The position numbers and the translations under genes were made by a program. From contig CANMBD010000002.1 of the NCBI GenBank assembly GCA_947495985.1, forward strand, positions 1 through 64,000: a stretch of 64,000 nt of DNA. The letters are read 5' to 3'. The number at the start of each line of letters is the position of its first letter. The first letter of the stretch is position 1. The notes under the pieces were generated by a model, which saw nothing but the letters and a program-made list of their open reading frames with translations, did not search any database and was not told the origin of the DNA. The stretch comes from an uncultured Sphingomonadaceae bacterium. GTDB lineage: Bacteria > Pseudomonadota > Alphaproteobacteria > Sphingomonadales > Sphingomonadaceae. Of this stretch, positions 1 to 8,983 are shown in pieces.

Positions 1-146
1 GGAGGCAAGCGCGACTGCGCGCCCGAGCTTATGCGAGGAAAGCCAAGCGGGCGGATGCCCGCGCCCGGCGCTTGAGGTTAAATAAAGACTCCTCCCGCCC
101 GAACAAAATATTTCTAGCGATATTTCGGACACTTGCTTAAACGCAA

Positions 147-1523
147 ATGATGAGCACGAGACAAGTTTCAAATAGCAACGATCCTGTGATCGAGGATGTC
201 AGCCAGCTTATCGAACCGATGCAGGGCGGCGAAAAGCCAAAAGATCAGTGGCGCATCGGCACCGAGCATGAGAAATTTGTCTATTGCACCAACGACCATC
301 ACGCCCCCAGCTATGACGAACCCGGCGGGATCAAGGACCTGCTGCTCGCGCTTCAAGAATTTGGCTGGAAGCCGGTTGAAGAAAACGGCAAAGTCATCGC
401 AATGGCCGGGGATGACGGCACGGTCAGCCTAGAGCCAGCCGGGCAGCTAGAACTTTCGGGTGCACCGCTCGAAAATCTGCACGAGACCTGCAACGAAACC
501 GGTCGCCATTTGCAGCAAGTCAAAGCCATTGGCGAAAAAACCGGCAAGGGCTTTCTCGGCATGGGCATGTGGCCGGACAAGACCCGCGCCGAACTGCCAA
601 TCATGCCCAAGGGGCGTTACGGCATCATGCTGAACCACATGCCGACCGTCGGCAATCTCGGCCTCGACATGATGCTGCGCACCTGCACGATCCAGGTTAA
701 TCTCGATTATGCCAGCGAAGCCGACATGGCGCAGAAATTCCGTGTCGGTCTGGCCCTGCAACCCCTCGCCACCGCGCTGTTCGCCAATTCGCCGTTCACC
801 GAAAACAAGCCCAATGGTTTTGAAAGCTTCCGCAGCCATATCTGGTCGGACACCGATCCGCACCGCACCGGCATGCTGCCCTTCGTATTTGAAGGGGGCT
901 TTGGCTATGAACGCTATGCCGAATATATGCTCGACGTGCCGATGTATTTCGTCTTTCGCGACGGCAAATATATCAATGCAGCGGGTCTCAGTTTCCGCGA
1001 TTTCCTGAAAGGTGAATTGTCCGTTTTGCCCGGTGAAAAGCCGACCATGGCTGACTGGAATGACCATCTGTCCACCGCCTTCCCCGAAGTGCGCCTGAAA
1101 AGCTTTCTCGAAATGCGCGGCGCAGATGGCGGACCATGGAACCGCATCTGTGCCCTGCCCGCTTTCTGGGTTGGCCTGCTCTATGACCAGACGGCGCTTG
1201 ATGCGGCATGGGATCGGGTCAAGGGCTGGAGCATGGAAGAACGGGAAGCCCTGCGTAACGCTGTACCGAAACAGGGGCTCAGCGCGCCGCTGCCCAATGG
1301 CGGCAAGCTGCTCGATCTGGCCGGGGAAATTCTCGATATTGCTTCCGCCGGCCTTACCGCACGGGGCCGCCTCAACACCAGCGGCGACAATGAAAGCGGC
1401 TTTCTCGATCCGCTGCGCGATGTCGTCGCCAAGGGCAAATCACCGGCCGCCCAGCTGCTCGATCGCTATCATGGCGAGTGGAATGGCGATTTATCGCATA
1501 TCTATGACGAGATGAGTTTTTAA
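147..1523 (+). CDS. gshA: glutamate-cysteine ligase
   Basis: Catalyses ATP-dependent joining of L-glutamate and L-cysteine to gamma-glutamylcysteine, the first step of glutathione synthesis, in the cytoplasm. The 458-residue product has the length of the plant-type/alphaproteobacterial GshA family. Visible motifs are GTEHEKF at residues 38-44 and SLEPAGQLELSGAP near residue 95, both in the substrate-binding core. Two ATGs lie in tandem (147 and 150); I kept the first, and the choice changes one residue. It stands alone; the next gene, a TonB receptor, starts 193 bases downstream with its own leader. Nothing about the gene looks unusual. Confidence 0.95.
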   Translation: MMSTRQVSNSNDPVIEDVSQLIEPMQGGEKPKDQWRIGTEHEKFVYCTNDHHAPSYDEPGGIKDLLLALQEFGWKPVEENGKVIAMAGDDGTVSLEPAGQLELSGAPLENLHETCNETGRHLQQVKAIGEKTGKGFLGMGMWPDKTRAELPIMPKGRYGIMLNHMPTVGNLGLDMMLRTCTIQVNLDYASEADMAQKFRVGLALQPLATALFANSPFTENKPNGFESFRSHIWSDTDPHRTGMLPFVFEGGFGYERYAEYMLDVPMYFVFRDGKYINAAGLSFRDFLKGELSVLPGEKPTMADWNDHLSTAFPEVRLKSFLEMRGADGGPWNRICALPAFWVGLLYDQTALDAAWDRVKGWSMEEREALRNAVPKQGLSAPLPNGGKLLDLAGEILDIASAGLTARGRLNTSGDNESGFLDPLRDVVAKGKSPAAQLLDRYHGEWNGDLSHIYDEMSF

Positions 1524-1716
1524 AACTGGCCGCAAAAGCTGGTTTTCAGGTGATTTTGTAACGCAATTGCAACAGTTGTGCCGGATTCTGCACAATCGCA
1601 CCCCTTAACATCGCCGTAAACTTGACCACTGGCCGACGGATGGTCAGGGGTTGCGGCGCGGGGAACAGGGAAGCTCTCCGAGTCCATTACCAACGCCATT
1701 GCCGGAGATAATCGTC

Positions 1717-4065
1717 ATGCGCCGCATATCCGTATCTGCCATTTCACGTTTCGCCCTTGCTGGAGCTCTACTCGCAGGTGGCCTTTCACAACCGGTTCTC
1801 GCACAGGAAGAAGCCGGTGCTGCTGATGATGATCAGCTCGGCACGATTGTCGTGACCGCACAGCGGCGCGAAGAGAACCTACAAGATGTGCCACTTTCTA
1901 TCTCGACGCTGAGCGATGAGCGGCTGGCGGCTATCGGTTCCGGCGGGCAGGACGTTCGCGCGCTTTCCGCTCGCGTGCCCAGTCTGGTGGTTGAATCCTC
2001 CTTCGGTCGGACCTTTCCGCGCTTCTATATTCGCGGCCTCGGCAATACCGATTTCGACTTTAACGCTTCGCAGCCAGTCAGTGTCGTTTATGATGATGTC
2101 GTCCTTGAAAACCCGATCCTCAAGGGCTTTCCCGTCTTTGACCTCGACCGCGTCGAAGTCTTGCGCGGTCCACAGGGTACGTTGTTCGGCCGCAATACGC
2201 CCGCCGGCATCGTTAAGTTCGATTCCGTCAAGCCGGGCAATGAGGTTACCGGCCATGCGCGCCTCAGCTATGGCCGCTTTAACGCGCTGACCGCTGAAGG
2301 TGCGGTCACCCTGCCGATCGTCGACGACACGCTGTCGGCCCGCCTCTCGGTTCTCTACCAGCGTCAGGACGACTGGATCGACAATGACAATCCTTCAGCG
2401 CCCGAAGAAGATGCACTCGAGGGCTATGAAGAAATTGCCCTGCGCGGCCAGCTCAAATTTACGCCGTCGGATGAACAGGAACTTCTCATCACCGGTCAGT
2501 ATCGCGACCTTGAAGGCACTGCCCGCGTCTTCCGCGCCAATATTTTCACCCGCGGCGAGAGCGGCCTCAATGCCAATTTCGACCGGGACTCGGTGAGCGT
2601 CGACGGCCAGAACGACCAGCAGATCGAAACCTATAATATCGCCGCCCGCTATACCCATGATCTGGGCCCGGTCTCGTTGATCTCGGTAACCAGCCTGTGG
2701 GGCGGTGATGCGGCATCTGTCGGCGATGTGGATGGCGGCTTTGGTGCCAACTTCCTGCCGCCCGACCTGTTCGGCCCGGGCCAGATCCCGTTCACCGCCG
2801 AAACTCAGGATGCCGTACCCTTCCTCACCCAATTCACGCAGGAAGTGCGCCTCGAAAGCAATGGCGATGGCCCGTTCGACTATCAGGTCGGCTTCTTCTA
2901 TTTTGACGAAAATCTGCGCATCGACAGTACCAATTTCTCGACCCTGGGCGATCCGTTCAACCCGGTTGGCGGCCCGAATATCTTTGTGCGCCAGCGCCAG
3001 TCGAGCGAAGCGTTCGGTATCTTCGGTGCCGTAACCGTAGAGCTGACCGACCAGTTCAGCGTCTCCGGCGGCCTGCGTTACAATGATGACGAGCGCGACT
3101 ATAGCGTGGTTCGCTCGCTTGATAGCCAGTTCCCTGCCTTCCTGCAGAACCCGCTTGGTACCGTCACTCGCTCGGTCAGCGATGACAATGTCACCTGGGA
3201 CATCAGCGCTACCTATGCCGCGACGGATGATATCAACCTTTACGCCCGCATTGCCCGCGGCTATCGCGCGCCAAGCATTCAGGGCCGCATCCTCTTCCCG
3301 CCGGCCACCGCAACCCCGCTGGAAGACGGCGTGACGATCGGTGATTCCGAAACCATCCAGTCCTATGAAGCCGGCATCAAGGCCACGGTGCTTGGTGGCC
3401 GCGGCCGGATCAACCTCAACGGTTTCTACTATGATCTCAATGATGCCCAGCTGACCGCTGTTGGCGGCGGCGTCAATGCTAACCGCTTGATAAACGCGGA
3501 TAATGTCCGCGGTTATGGCTTTGAACTCGACACCGAATTCAAGCCCATTCCGGAACTGCTGCTGACCGCCAGCCTCAGCTACAACAATACCGAGATCCAG
3601 GATGATGGCCTGACCACCGCGGCTTGCGGTGCGACGCGGGTCGATACCTTCCCGGATGTCTCACTTTGTACCTTGCTCGATCCTATCGTGACTCCGGCCG
3701 CTCCATTTTCTGCGGCTATCGTCAATATCGATGGCAACAGCCTGCCACAGGCACCGCGCTGGATCGCCAACTGGACAGCGGCTTACAGCATCCCGGTCGG
3801 CGCTGGCGAAGTCTATGCCTTTACCGATTGGTCCTATCGTTCGAAAATCAACTTCTTCCTCTATGAATCGGTTGAATTCCAGGATGGTGGACAGCTCGAA
3901 GGCGGCTTGCGCATCGGCTACAAAACCGACAGCTTTGACGTCGCCGGCTTTGTCCGCAACATCACCAATGATGAATCGGCAGTTGGCGGAATCGACTTCA
4001 ACAACCTGACAGGTTTCGTCAACGAACCGCGTATCTGGGGCATTGAAGCCGGTTTCAAATTCTGA
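1717..4065 (+). CDS. TonB-dependent outer-membrane receptor
   Basis: Outer-membrane beta-barrel with an N-terminal plug, importing a ligand using TonB/proton-motive force. I place the start at ATG 1717 because it opens a clear signal peptide (about 30 residues ending in VLAQ) and has a GGAG site six bases upstream; an in-frame TTG at 1651 would add 22 unlikely residues. After the signal comes a TonB-box-like GTIVVTAQRREENLQDVPLS, then plug motifs (VEVLRGPQGTLFGRNTPAG) and a barrel ending in aromatic F at the C-terminus (GIEAGFKF). About 782 residues is normal for the family. The substrate cannot be read from sequence; sphingomonads carry many such receptors. No transport partner or regulator is adjacent. 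Confidence 0.93.
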   Translation: MRRISVSAISRFALAGALLAGGLSQPVLAQEEAGAADDDQLGTIVVTAQRREENLQDVPLSISTLSDERLAAIGSGGQDVRALSARVPSLVVESSFGRTFPRFYIRGLGNTDFDFNASQPVSVVYDDVVLENPILKGFPVFDLDRVEVLRGPQGTLFGRNTPAGIVKFDSVKPGNEVTGHARLSYGRFNALTAEGAVTLPIVDDTLSARLSVLYQRQDDWIDNDNPSAPEEDALEGYEEIALRGQLKFTPSDEQELLITGQYRDLEGTARVFRANIFTRGESGLNANFDRDSVSVDGQNDQQIETYNIAARYTHDLGPVSLISVTSLWGGDAASVGDVDGGFGANFLPPDLFGPGQIPFTAETQDAVPFLTQFTQEVRLESNGDGPFDYQVGFFYFDENLRIDSTNFSTLGDPFNPVGGPNIFVRQRQSSEAFGIFGAVTVELTDQFSVSGGLRYNDDERDYSVVRSLDSQFPAFLQNPLGTVTRSVSDDNVTWDISATYAATDDINLYARIARGYRAPSIQGRILFPPATATPLEDGVTIGDSETIQSYEAGIKATVLGGRGRINLNGFYYDLNDAQLTAVGGGVNANRLINADNVRGYGFELDTEFKPIPELLLTASLSYNNTEIQDDGLTTAACGATRVDTFPDVSLCTLLDPIVTPAAPFSAAIVNIDGNSLPQAPRWIANWTAAYSIPVGAGEVYAFTDWSYRSKINFFLYESVEFQDGGQLEGGLRIGYKTDSFDVAGFVRNITNDESAVGGIDFNNLTGFVNEPRIWGIEAGFKF

Positions 4066-4090
4066 TCATGAAAGCTGGTTGAGAAGCCGC

Positions 4091-4474
4091 CTATAAGCGG
4101 TTGCTGACTTCGACCAGATTTCCATCCGGGTCGTTGAAATAGACAGATAGCAAATCACCGACGGCCCCGGACCTGTGTCCGGGGCCGTCTCTTATTTCAA
4201 CACCTTCAGCAATCGGATGCTCCAACAAGCGGTCTATCGGCACAGAAGTCACGAGACAGAAATTGCCGCTGCCCGGAACCGTATCCTTGGCTATGTCTGG
4301 GGCGGTAGAAGCATCCTGAAGACTGATCTTGGCGTCCCCAAAGTGGAGTGAATATTTGCCGGGCCGTTCTTCACGTGGCTCCATTCCCAGAACACGCTCA
4401 TAAAAAGCGCACGTCTCGTCTACATCTGCCACGCACAACACGATATGATCGAATTTCTCCAACTGCACTTTCAT
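4091..4474 (-). CDS. VOC (glyoxalase/bleomycin-resistance) family protein
   Basis: Small metal-dependent vicinal-oxygen-chelate fold protein of 127 residues. The N-terminus FDHIVLCVADVDETCAFYE and C-terminal VYFNDPDGNLVEV are typical of a one-domain glyoxalase-like member; the His near the start and the Glu near the end are the usual metal ligands. The start has a strong AAGGAG site. It lies just downstream of dinB in the same direction (15-base gap), so the two may share a transcript. The substrate is not identifiable; family members include lyases, dioxygenases and drug-binding proteins. Confidence 0.85.
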   Translation of the reverse strand: MKVQLEKFDHIVLCVADVDETCAFYERVLGMEPREERPGKYSLHFGDAKISLQDASTAPDIAKDTVPGSGNFCLVTSVPIDRLLEHPIAEGVEIRDGPGHRSGAVGDLLSVYFNDPDGNLVEVSNRL

Positions 4475-4489
4475 CGCGTACCGTCTCCT

Positions 4490-5590
4490 TCAAAACTCAA
4501 AGGCGGCTTGGCCCTCTTCCTCGGCGGGCTCACCTTCGGCCTCATCAACCCCTTCAAGATTCGCGAGCATTAGGCCCAATAGGCGCACGCCATTTTCCAC
4601 CGGCATGATGCTGGCCAGCAATTCGCGGCCAATATCGGCAAACTCGGCTTTGCCTTCGACATTGCGTTCGAGAGACTTGGACCGGGTGATCTGCCTGAAA
4701 TCGGCATATTTGGCTTTCAGTGTCACCGTCCGGCCGCGCGATCCGGATTTCTCAATGCTGTTCCAGACAATGTCGATAATCTTCTCCATCGCTTCTTCCA
4801 GATCCGTGTCGCTGACCAGATCGCTGCCATAGGTGCGTTCGCCGCCAACCGATTTACGGATGCGGTTGGGTTTAACCTCGCGGTGGTCTACGCCGCGAGA
4901 GGCGCGGAACAGATAGCCGGCCGATTTCCCAAAATGCTGGCGCAGGAAATCCTCCGACTGGGCGCGCAAATCGGCGCCCGTATGGATATCAAGCTTGGCC
5001 ATACGCTCGGCAGTCTTCGGCCCGACCCCGAAGAACCGCCGCACCGGCAACTGCGCGACAAAATCTGCGCCCTGATGCGGCTTGATGACACACATGCCAT
5101 CGGGCTTGTTCTGGTCAGACGCGATCTTGGCGATGAATTTGTTGTAACTCACGCCGGCGCTGGCGGTCAGTTGCGTTTGTTTCTTGATCTCGGCGCGCAT
5201 CATCTCGGCGATGCGGGTGGCGTTGCCAATCCCCATCTTGTCTTGCGTCACATCGATATACGCTTCGTCCAGCGATAGCGGTTCGACCAGATCGCTATGG
5301 CTGCGGAATATTGCCCGAATCTGCTGCGACACTTCGCGGTAAACATCAAACCGGTGTTTGACGAAAATCAGATCGGGGCAACGCCGTTTCGCGGTCACCG
5401 AGGGCATGGCAGAGCGCACACCAAATTGCCGTGCTTCATAGCTTGCCGCCGCAACAACGCCGCGTGCCGCCGATCCGCCAACCGCAACCGGCTTGCCTCG
5501 CAGTTCAGGGTGATCGCGCTGTTCGACGCTGGCAAAAAACGCATCCATATCGATGTGGATGATTTTCCGGATGCCGATCTGTTCCGTCAT
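4490..5590 (-). CDS. dinB: DNA polymerase IV (Y-family, translesion)
   Basis: Error-prone translesion polymerase. The 366-residue protein has the catalytic acidic residues in IHIDMDAFFASVEQ (Asp14, Asp16 region) and LSLDEAYIDV (Asp108, Glu109), a YNKFIAKIASDQNKPDG segment, helix-hairpin-helix GVGPKTAERM, and the little-finger domain. The acidic tail ends QAAFEF, which resembles a beta-clamp binding motif (inference). Its ATG overlaps the stop codon of the upstream pentapeptide/LprI-like gene by four bases (ATGA), so the two are translationally coupled. No LexA box was identified in front of the operon by eye. Confidence 0.95.
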   Translation of the reverse strand: MTEQIGIRKIIHIDMDAFFASVEQRDHPELRGKPVAVGGSAARGVVAAASYEARQFGVRSAMPSVTAKRRCPDLIFVKHRFDVYREVSQQIRAIFRSHSDLVEPLSLDEAYIDVTQDKMGIGNATRIAEMMRAEIKKQTQLTASAGVSYNKFIAKIASDQNKPDGMCVIKPHQGADFVAQLPVRRFFGVGPKTAERMAKLDIHTGADLRAQSEDFLRQHFGKSAGYLFRASRGVDHREVKPNRIRKSVGGERTYGSDLVSDTDLEEAMEKIIDIVWNSIEKSGSRGRTVTLKAKYADFRQITRSKSLERNVEGKAEFADIGRELLASIMPVENGVRLLGLMLANLEGVDEAEGEPAEEEGQAAFEF

Positions 5591-7161
5591 CGTTCGGTTT
5601 CGGCGGCCTCGCGGTATCGTTCCATCACCGCCGCAGGCACTGCCATCCGGATCATGGGCGGAAAACTCGCCCGCGCGCCGCAGCTGACATAGTTCATCAT
5701 CGGGCTGTCCTCGTCTCCGCGCAATTGCCCACTTTTATAGATTTCCATGCGCCCGTCATAATAGCGCAACACCGGAAAATTGCGCATCACGCCATCTTTT
5801 TCTTCCGCAACGCTGTACCAGCCGGTCGCTGGATCAAAGCGCAGACCCTTCACACCAAGCCCGCAAATATGGGCATTGGCACCAATGGCATCGCCATAAG
5901 CTTCCAGACTGCCGTCCATGCTGCGTTTGACCAGTAGGCTCGCACGGGCCTCACCCGCCAATATCGGAGTCAATTGCGTGTAGCTAGCAGACTGCTTGAT
6001 ATCATCAGTCAGCGGTAGAACATCTTCCAAAAACAAGACTTCTTGACCGGGCTTAAGCCAATCCTGCTCTCCCACAAGCCCGATCAAATGGCCGACACGC
6101 TGATCATAGGTGCGGCGCAGACAATCGGTTGGATATTGTTCCAGTCCGCAAGCATCCCGCCGTTTCAGCCACGCTTTCTGGCTGGCCTTCACGCTGCGAT
6201 CCCCTTTGAGCACCTCTTTGTAGAGGGTAGCAACTTGCCGGTCATAGAAGCGCATGGCGCTGCTATATTCGCCGCAGATTTCCTTCTCGACATCGGTCCT
6301 TGCCCTACCGCAATCGAAGGACGGCGCGTCATTTTCCTGTGCTGCCAATGCCGAAGCCATTAGCACCGCCCAGGTTTCGGGCAGCACCATGACCTTCTCA
6401 TCACCGCCGGATATAAAAACCGGCCCCATCAGACTGGCATCCTGAAATTGGGTCAATTGGCGGGGGCTGATGATTGTCTGGTTCAACACCACGCCGGCCA
6501 GATTGGCATCGTAAAAGCCAAAGCTGCTCCAATCGGAAAAGGCGAGATTTGTGACCTGCGCACTAATGCCATTGCGCCTTATCGGGCAGCCGTCGATGAC
6601 TGTAATCCCGCAATCAAATTTGAAACCAGTCAGGTTCGCGCCGTCTAGAGTGAGCCCCTCGACATCACCGTCCCAGCCGCCATCCAATTTGCCGCTGCTC
6701 CAATCAACGGCTTTGGCATCAACACGAGAAAAAATGCTGCTGCGGATCAGGATATCCTGCATATTTGCGCCGATCATTCCGGCGGCGTCCAAATTTGATT
6801 TGATGAAACCGACCCCGGGCGCCTTCACCCCGGTCCAGTCCGTGCGGCGGAGATCACTTTCGACAAAACAGATATTGGACAATTCAACGCCGGTGAAATC
6901 CCAGCCCGAAAAATTTCCTCCTTCGATCAGGATGGTCTTGTCGCCCGCAGCCTTGGAATAGTCCGCCAGCTGCTCCGGCGAAGTGATTGTCGTGCCGTCA
7001 TAGGTTTTCATCGCTTCGCCTGCGGCTGCGCCATCGGCGCTGCCATAGATATTGCCATAAGCATATTGGCAACCGGGAATCGGCGGCGTTGGCAATTGTG
7101 CGACAGCAGGGTTGGTCATGAACGGCAGAGCCATTGTCATGCCCCAAAGCCACATCTTCAT
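5587..7161 (-). CDS. secreted pentapeptide-repeat protein with LprI-like (DUF1311) domain
   Basis: Unknown function. From ATG 7161 the product is about 524 residues: a signal peptide ending near NPAVAQ, then about 180 residues of degenerate pentapeptide repeats (stretches such as GNFSGWDFTGVELSNICF and GLTLDGANLTGFKFDC), then an LprI-type Cys-containing helical domain (SFDCGRARTDVEKEICGEYS through CLRRTYDQRV), then an unassigned C-terminal region. The LprI family includes a lysozyme inhibitor and envelope proteins, so a periplasmic role is likely. Upstream in-frame TTG 7179 and GTG 7170 are possible starts with better-spaced purines. It is coupled by a four-base overlap to dinB, an odd partner for an exported protein. 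Confidence 0.8.
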   Translation of the reverse strand: MKMWLWGMTMALPFMTNPAVAQLPTPPIPGCQYAYGNIYGSADGAAAGEAMKTYDGTTITSPEQLADYSKAAGDKTILIEGGNFSGWDFTGVELSNICFVESDLRRTDWTGVKAPGVGFIKSNLDAAGMIGANMQDILIRSSIFSRVDAKAVDWSSGKLDGGWDGDVEGLTLDGANLTGFKFDCGITVIDGCPIRRNGISAQVTNLAFSDWSSFGFYDANLAGVVLNQTIISPRQLTQFQDASLMGPVFISGGDEKVMVLPETWAVLMASALAAQENDAPSFDCGRARTDVEKEICGEYSSAMRFYDRQVATLYKEVLKGDRSVKASQKAWLKRRDACGLEQYPTDCLRRTYDQRVGHLIGLVGEQDWLKPGQEVLFLEDVLPLTDDIKQSASYTQLTPILAGEARASLLVKRSMDGSLEAYGDAIGANAHICGLGVKGLRFDPATGWYSVAEEKDGVMRNFPVLRYYDGRMEIYKSGQLRGDEDSPMMNYVSCGARASFPPMIRMAVPAAVMERYREAAETER

Positions 7162-7233
7162 GTACTTCACGATCCCCAAAACTCCCTGTTCGCGTATCGG
7201 CCAATCACTATAGCATTTTCACCTATAGCCACG

Positions 7234-8514
7234 ATGAATAATAGTTGCCATAGCCCGCCAGTGAGTAACAAGTCTCTTCCTTTTCCAATGGGCCGCATTG
7301 AGTTGATCATCATGATGGCCAGCCTGATGTCGCTCAATGCCTTGGCTATCGATATCATGCTGCCGGCACTCGGCCTGATTTCGGACGATTTTGGCCTGAC
7401 CGGCGAAAATGACCGGCAATGGATTATCACATCCTATATTTATGGCATGGCGATCGGATCGATCCTCTACGGTTCACTGGCTGATCGCTACGGGCGAAAA
7501 CCGGTACTTTTGGTGACGACGGCCATCTATGTCGGCTTTGGCATTCTCTGTGCACTCAGTGAAAATTATGACCTGCTGCTCGCCGCGCGCTTCATTCAGG
7601 GACTTGCTGCTTCGGCCATGGGCGTCCTTGCCAACAGCATCATTCGTGACCGCTACGAGGGCGATGCGATGGCCCGGACCATGTCGACAATCATGATGGT
7701 TTTCATGGCGGTTCCGGTGATGGCGCCGATGCTGGGTCAGCTTGTACTGGTATTTGCGCCATGGCAGGTTATTTTTATCGTATTGTCTGCCTTTGGCGCA
7801 TTGGCACTGATTTGGGTCCTGATCCGCTTACCCGAAACGTTGAACCCTGAGGACAAAACATCCATTAACATGTCATCAGTGACCAGCGCGTGGACTGGCG
7901 TGATCCTGCATCGCAACGCCGTCGGTCATGTCCTGGCCAGCGGTCTGATGATGGCGCCTCTTTTTGCGTTTATCGCCTCGGCACAGCAAATCTTCTTCAA
8001 TACTTTTGATGCCGCCGATATTTTTGTCTTCATTTTCGCGGTCAATGCCCTCGCCATGGCCTTTTGTAACTTCATCAACAGCCGCATCGTGATGCGATTT
8101 GGTGCGCGCCGTGTGTCGCAAGCAGCGTTAATATTCTTCATTGCCATCGCTATCCTCCATTTAGGTGTCACGCTGGCAGGGTGGCTCAACATGCCGATAT
8201 TCGTAATATTACTCGCGGCATCCATGGGCATGGTGGGTTTTACCGGCGCGAATTTCAGCTCAATTGCAATGCAACCTTTTGGCAAAAGCGCGGGCGTTGC
8301 CTCCTCATTCCAAAACTTCACCCGAACGTTGATATCCGCTGCGATTGGCGGAACCATCGGTCTTCAATTCGACGGTTCGACCTTACCTTTGGTCATCGGA
8401 TTTTTCTTTTGTGGCTGCGCCTCATTTCTGTTTGTCCTATGGGCAGAAAAAGGCCGGTTATTCCGGCGTGTTCAGACAGTTGTAACCAAAGAGCCACTAT
8501 CGCCGAAAGAATAG
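7234..8514 (+). CDS. MFS multidrug transporter, Bcr/CflA type
   Basis: Inner-membrane drug/proton antiporter-like protein with 12 predicted transmembrane segments over about 426 residues. The loop-2 signature GSLADRYGRKPVLL between TM2 and TM3 and the Asp in TM1 (LNALAIDIMLPALG) fit the Bcr/CflA DHA1 group. I used ATG 7234; the reading frame stays open upstream to 7066, but that part overlaps the divergent neighbouring gene and looks non-coding. ATG 7288 is an alternative start closer to TM1. No good ribosome site precedes either ATG. Substrate unknown. Confidence 0.88.
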   Translation: MNNSCHSPPVSNKSLPFPMGRIELIIMMASLMSLNALAIDIMLPALGLISDDFGLTGENDRQWIITSYIYGMAIGSILYGSLADRYGRKPVLLVTTAIYVGFGILCALSENYDLLLAARFIQGLAASAMGVLANSIIRDRYEGDAMARTMSTIMMVFMAVPVMAPMLGQLVLVFAPWQVIFIVLSAFGALALIWVLIRLPETLNPEDKTSINMSSVTSAWTGVILHRNAVGHVLASGLMMAPLFAFIASAQQIFFNTFDAADIFVFIFAVNALAMAFCNFINSRIVMRFGARRVSQAALIFFIAIAILHLGVTLAGWLNMPIFVILLAASMGMVGFTGANFSSIAMQPFGKSAGVASSFQNFTRTLISAAIGGTIGLQFDGSTLPLVIGFFFCGCASFLFVLWAEKGRLFRRVQTVVTKEPLSPKE

Positions 8515-8544
8515 ATATCTTAGAAATATATAGGGCAGGACCAC

Positions 8545-8973
8545 ATGAAACAGTCTCAGATTGCAAAGGCCGCTATGTTGATTGGCGGACTGTTGATGAC
8601 CACACCAGCGCTGGCCTCTGGCTCGATAAATGGCAATTGGGTAACGCAAGACGGCGATGCAATCGTCAAGATCGGTAAATGCGGTAACACGGTCTGTGGA
8701 CGGATACACAAATATCTCGTCACACCGCCCAATGGCGTGGACCAGAAAGATATCAACAATCCGAATAAGAAGCTACGCAGCCGCAAATTGCTGGGGACAG
8801 CGGTGCTGTCCGGTTTCAAACTGGACGGCAAAATCTGGCGTGGGCGGATTTATGATCCCAAAACCGGGAAAAGCTATCGCTCCGAAGTGAGCCTGCGGTC
8901 GCCGTCAAAGCTGAAAGTGAAGGGATGTATTGCCTTCTTCTGTCAGGGACAGAACTGGACCCGGGCAAAATAG
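8545..8973 (+). CDS. secreted DUF2147 protein
   Basis: Exported small protein of 142 residues. A signal peptide (MKQSQIAKAAMLIGGLLM, ending about TPALA) is followed by the DUF2147 pattern: GNWVTQDGDAIVKIGKCG, CGRIHKYL, a GKIWRGRIYDPKTGKSY stretch and a C-terminal KVKGCIAFFCQGQNW. The family is a lipocalin-like beta-barrel of unproven function. Its Cys residues are placed to form disulfides in the periplasm. It follows the MFS gene by 30 bases in the same direction and ends ten bases from a convergent gene. Confidence 0.88.
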   Translation: MKQSQIAKAAMLIGGLLMTTPALASGSINGNWVTQDGDAIVKIGKCGNTVCGRIHKYLVTPPNGVDQKDINNPNKKLRSRKLLGTAVLSGFKLDGKIWRGRIYDPKTGKSYRSEVSLRSPSKLKVKGCIAFFCQGQNWTRAK

Positions 8974-8983
8974 CAGGGGACAA

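Noticed and set aside
1..146. End of an upstream coding gene
   Set aside because: Three frames were read; none gave a family-like C-terminus, so no gene was called. The stretch is GC-rich, then AT-rich before gshA.
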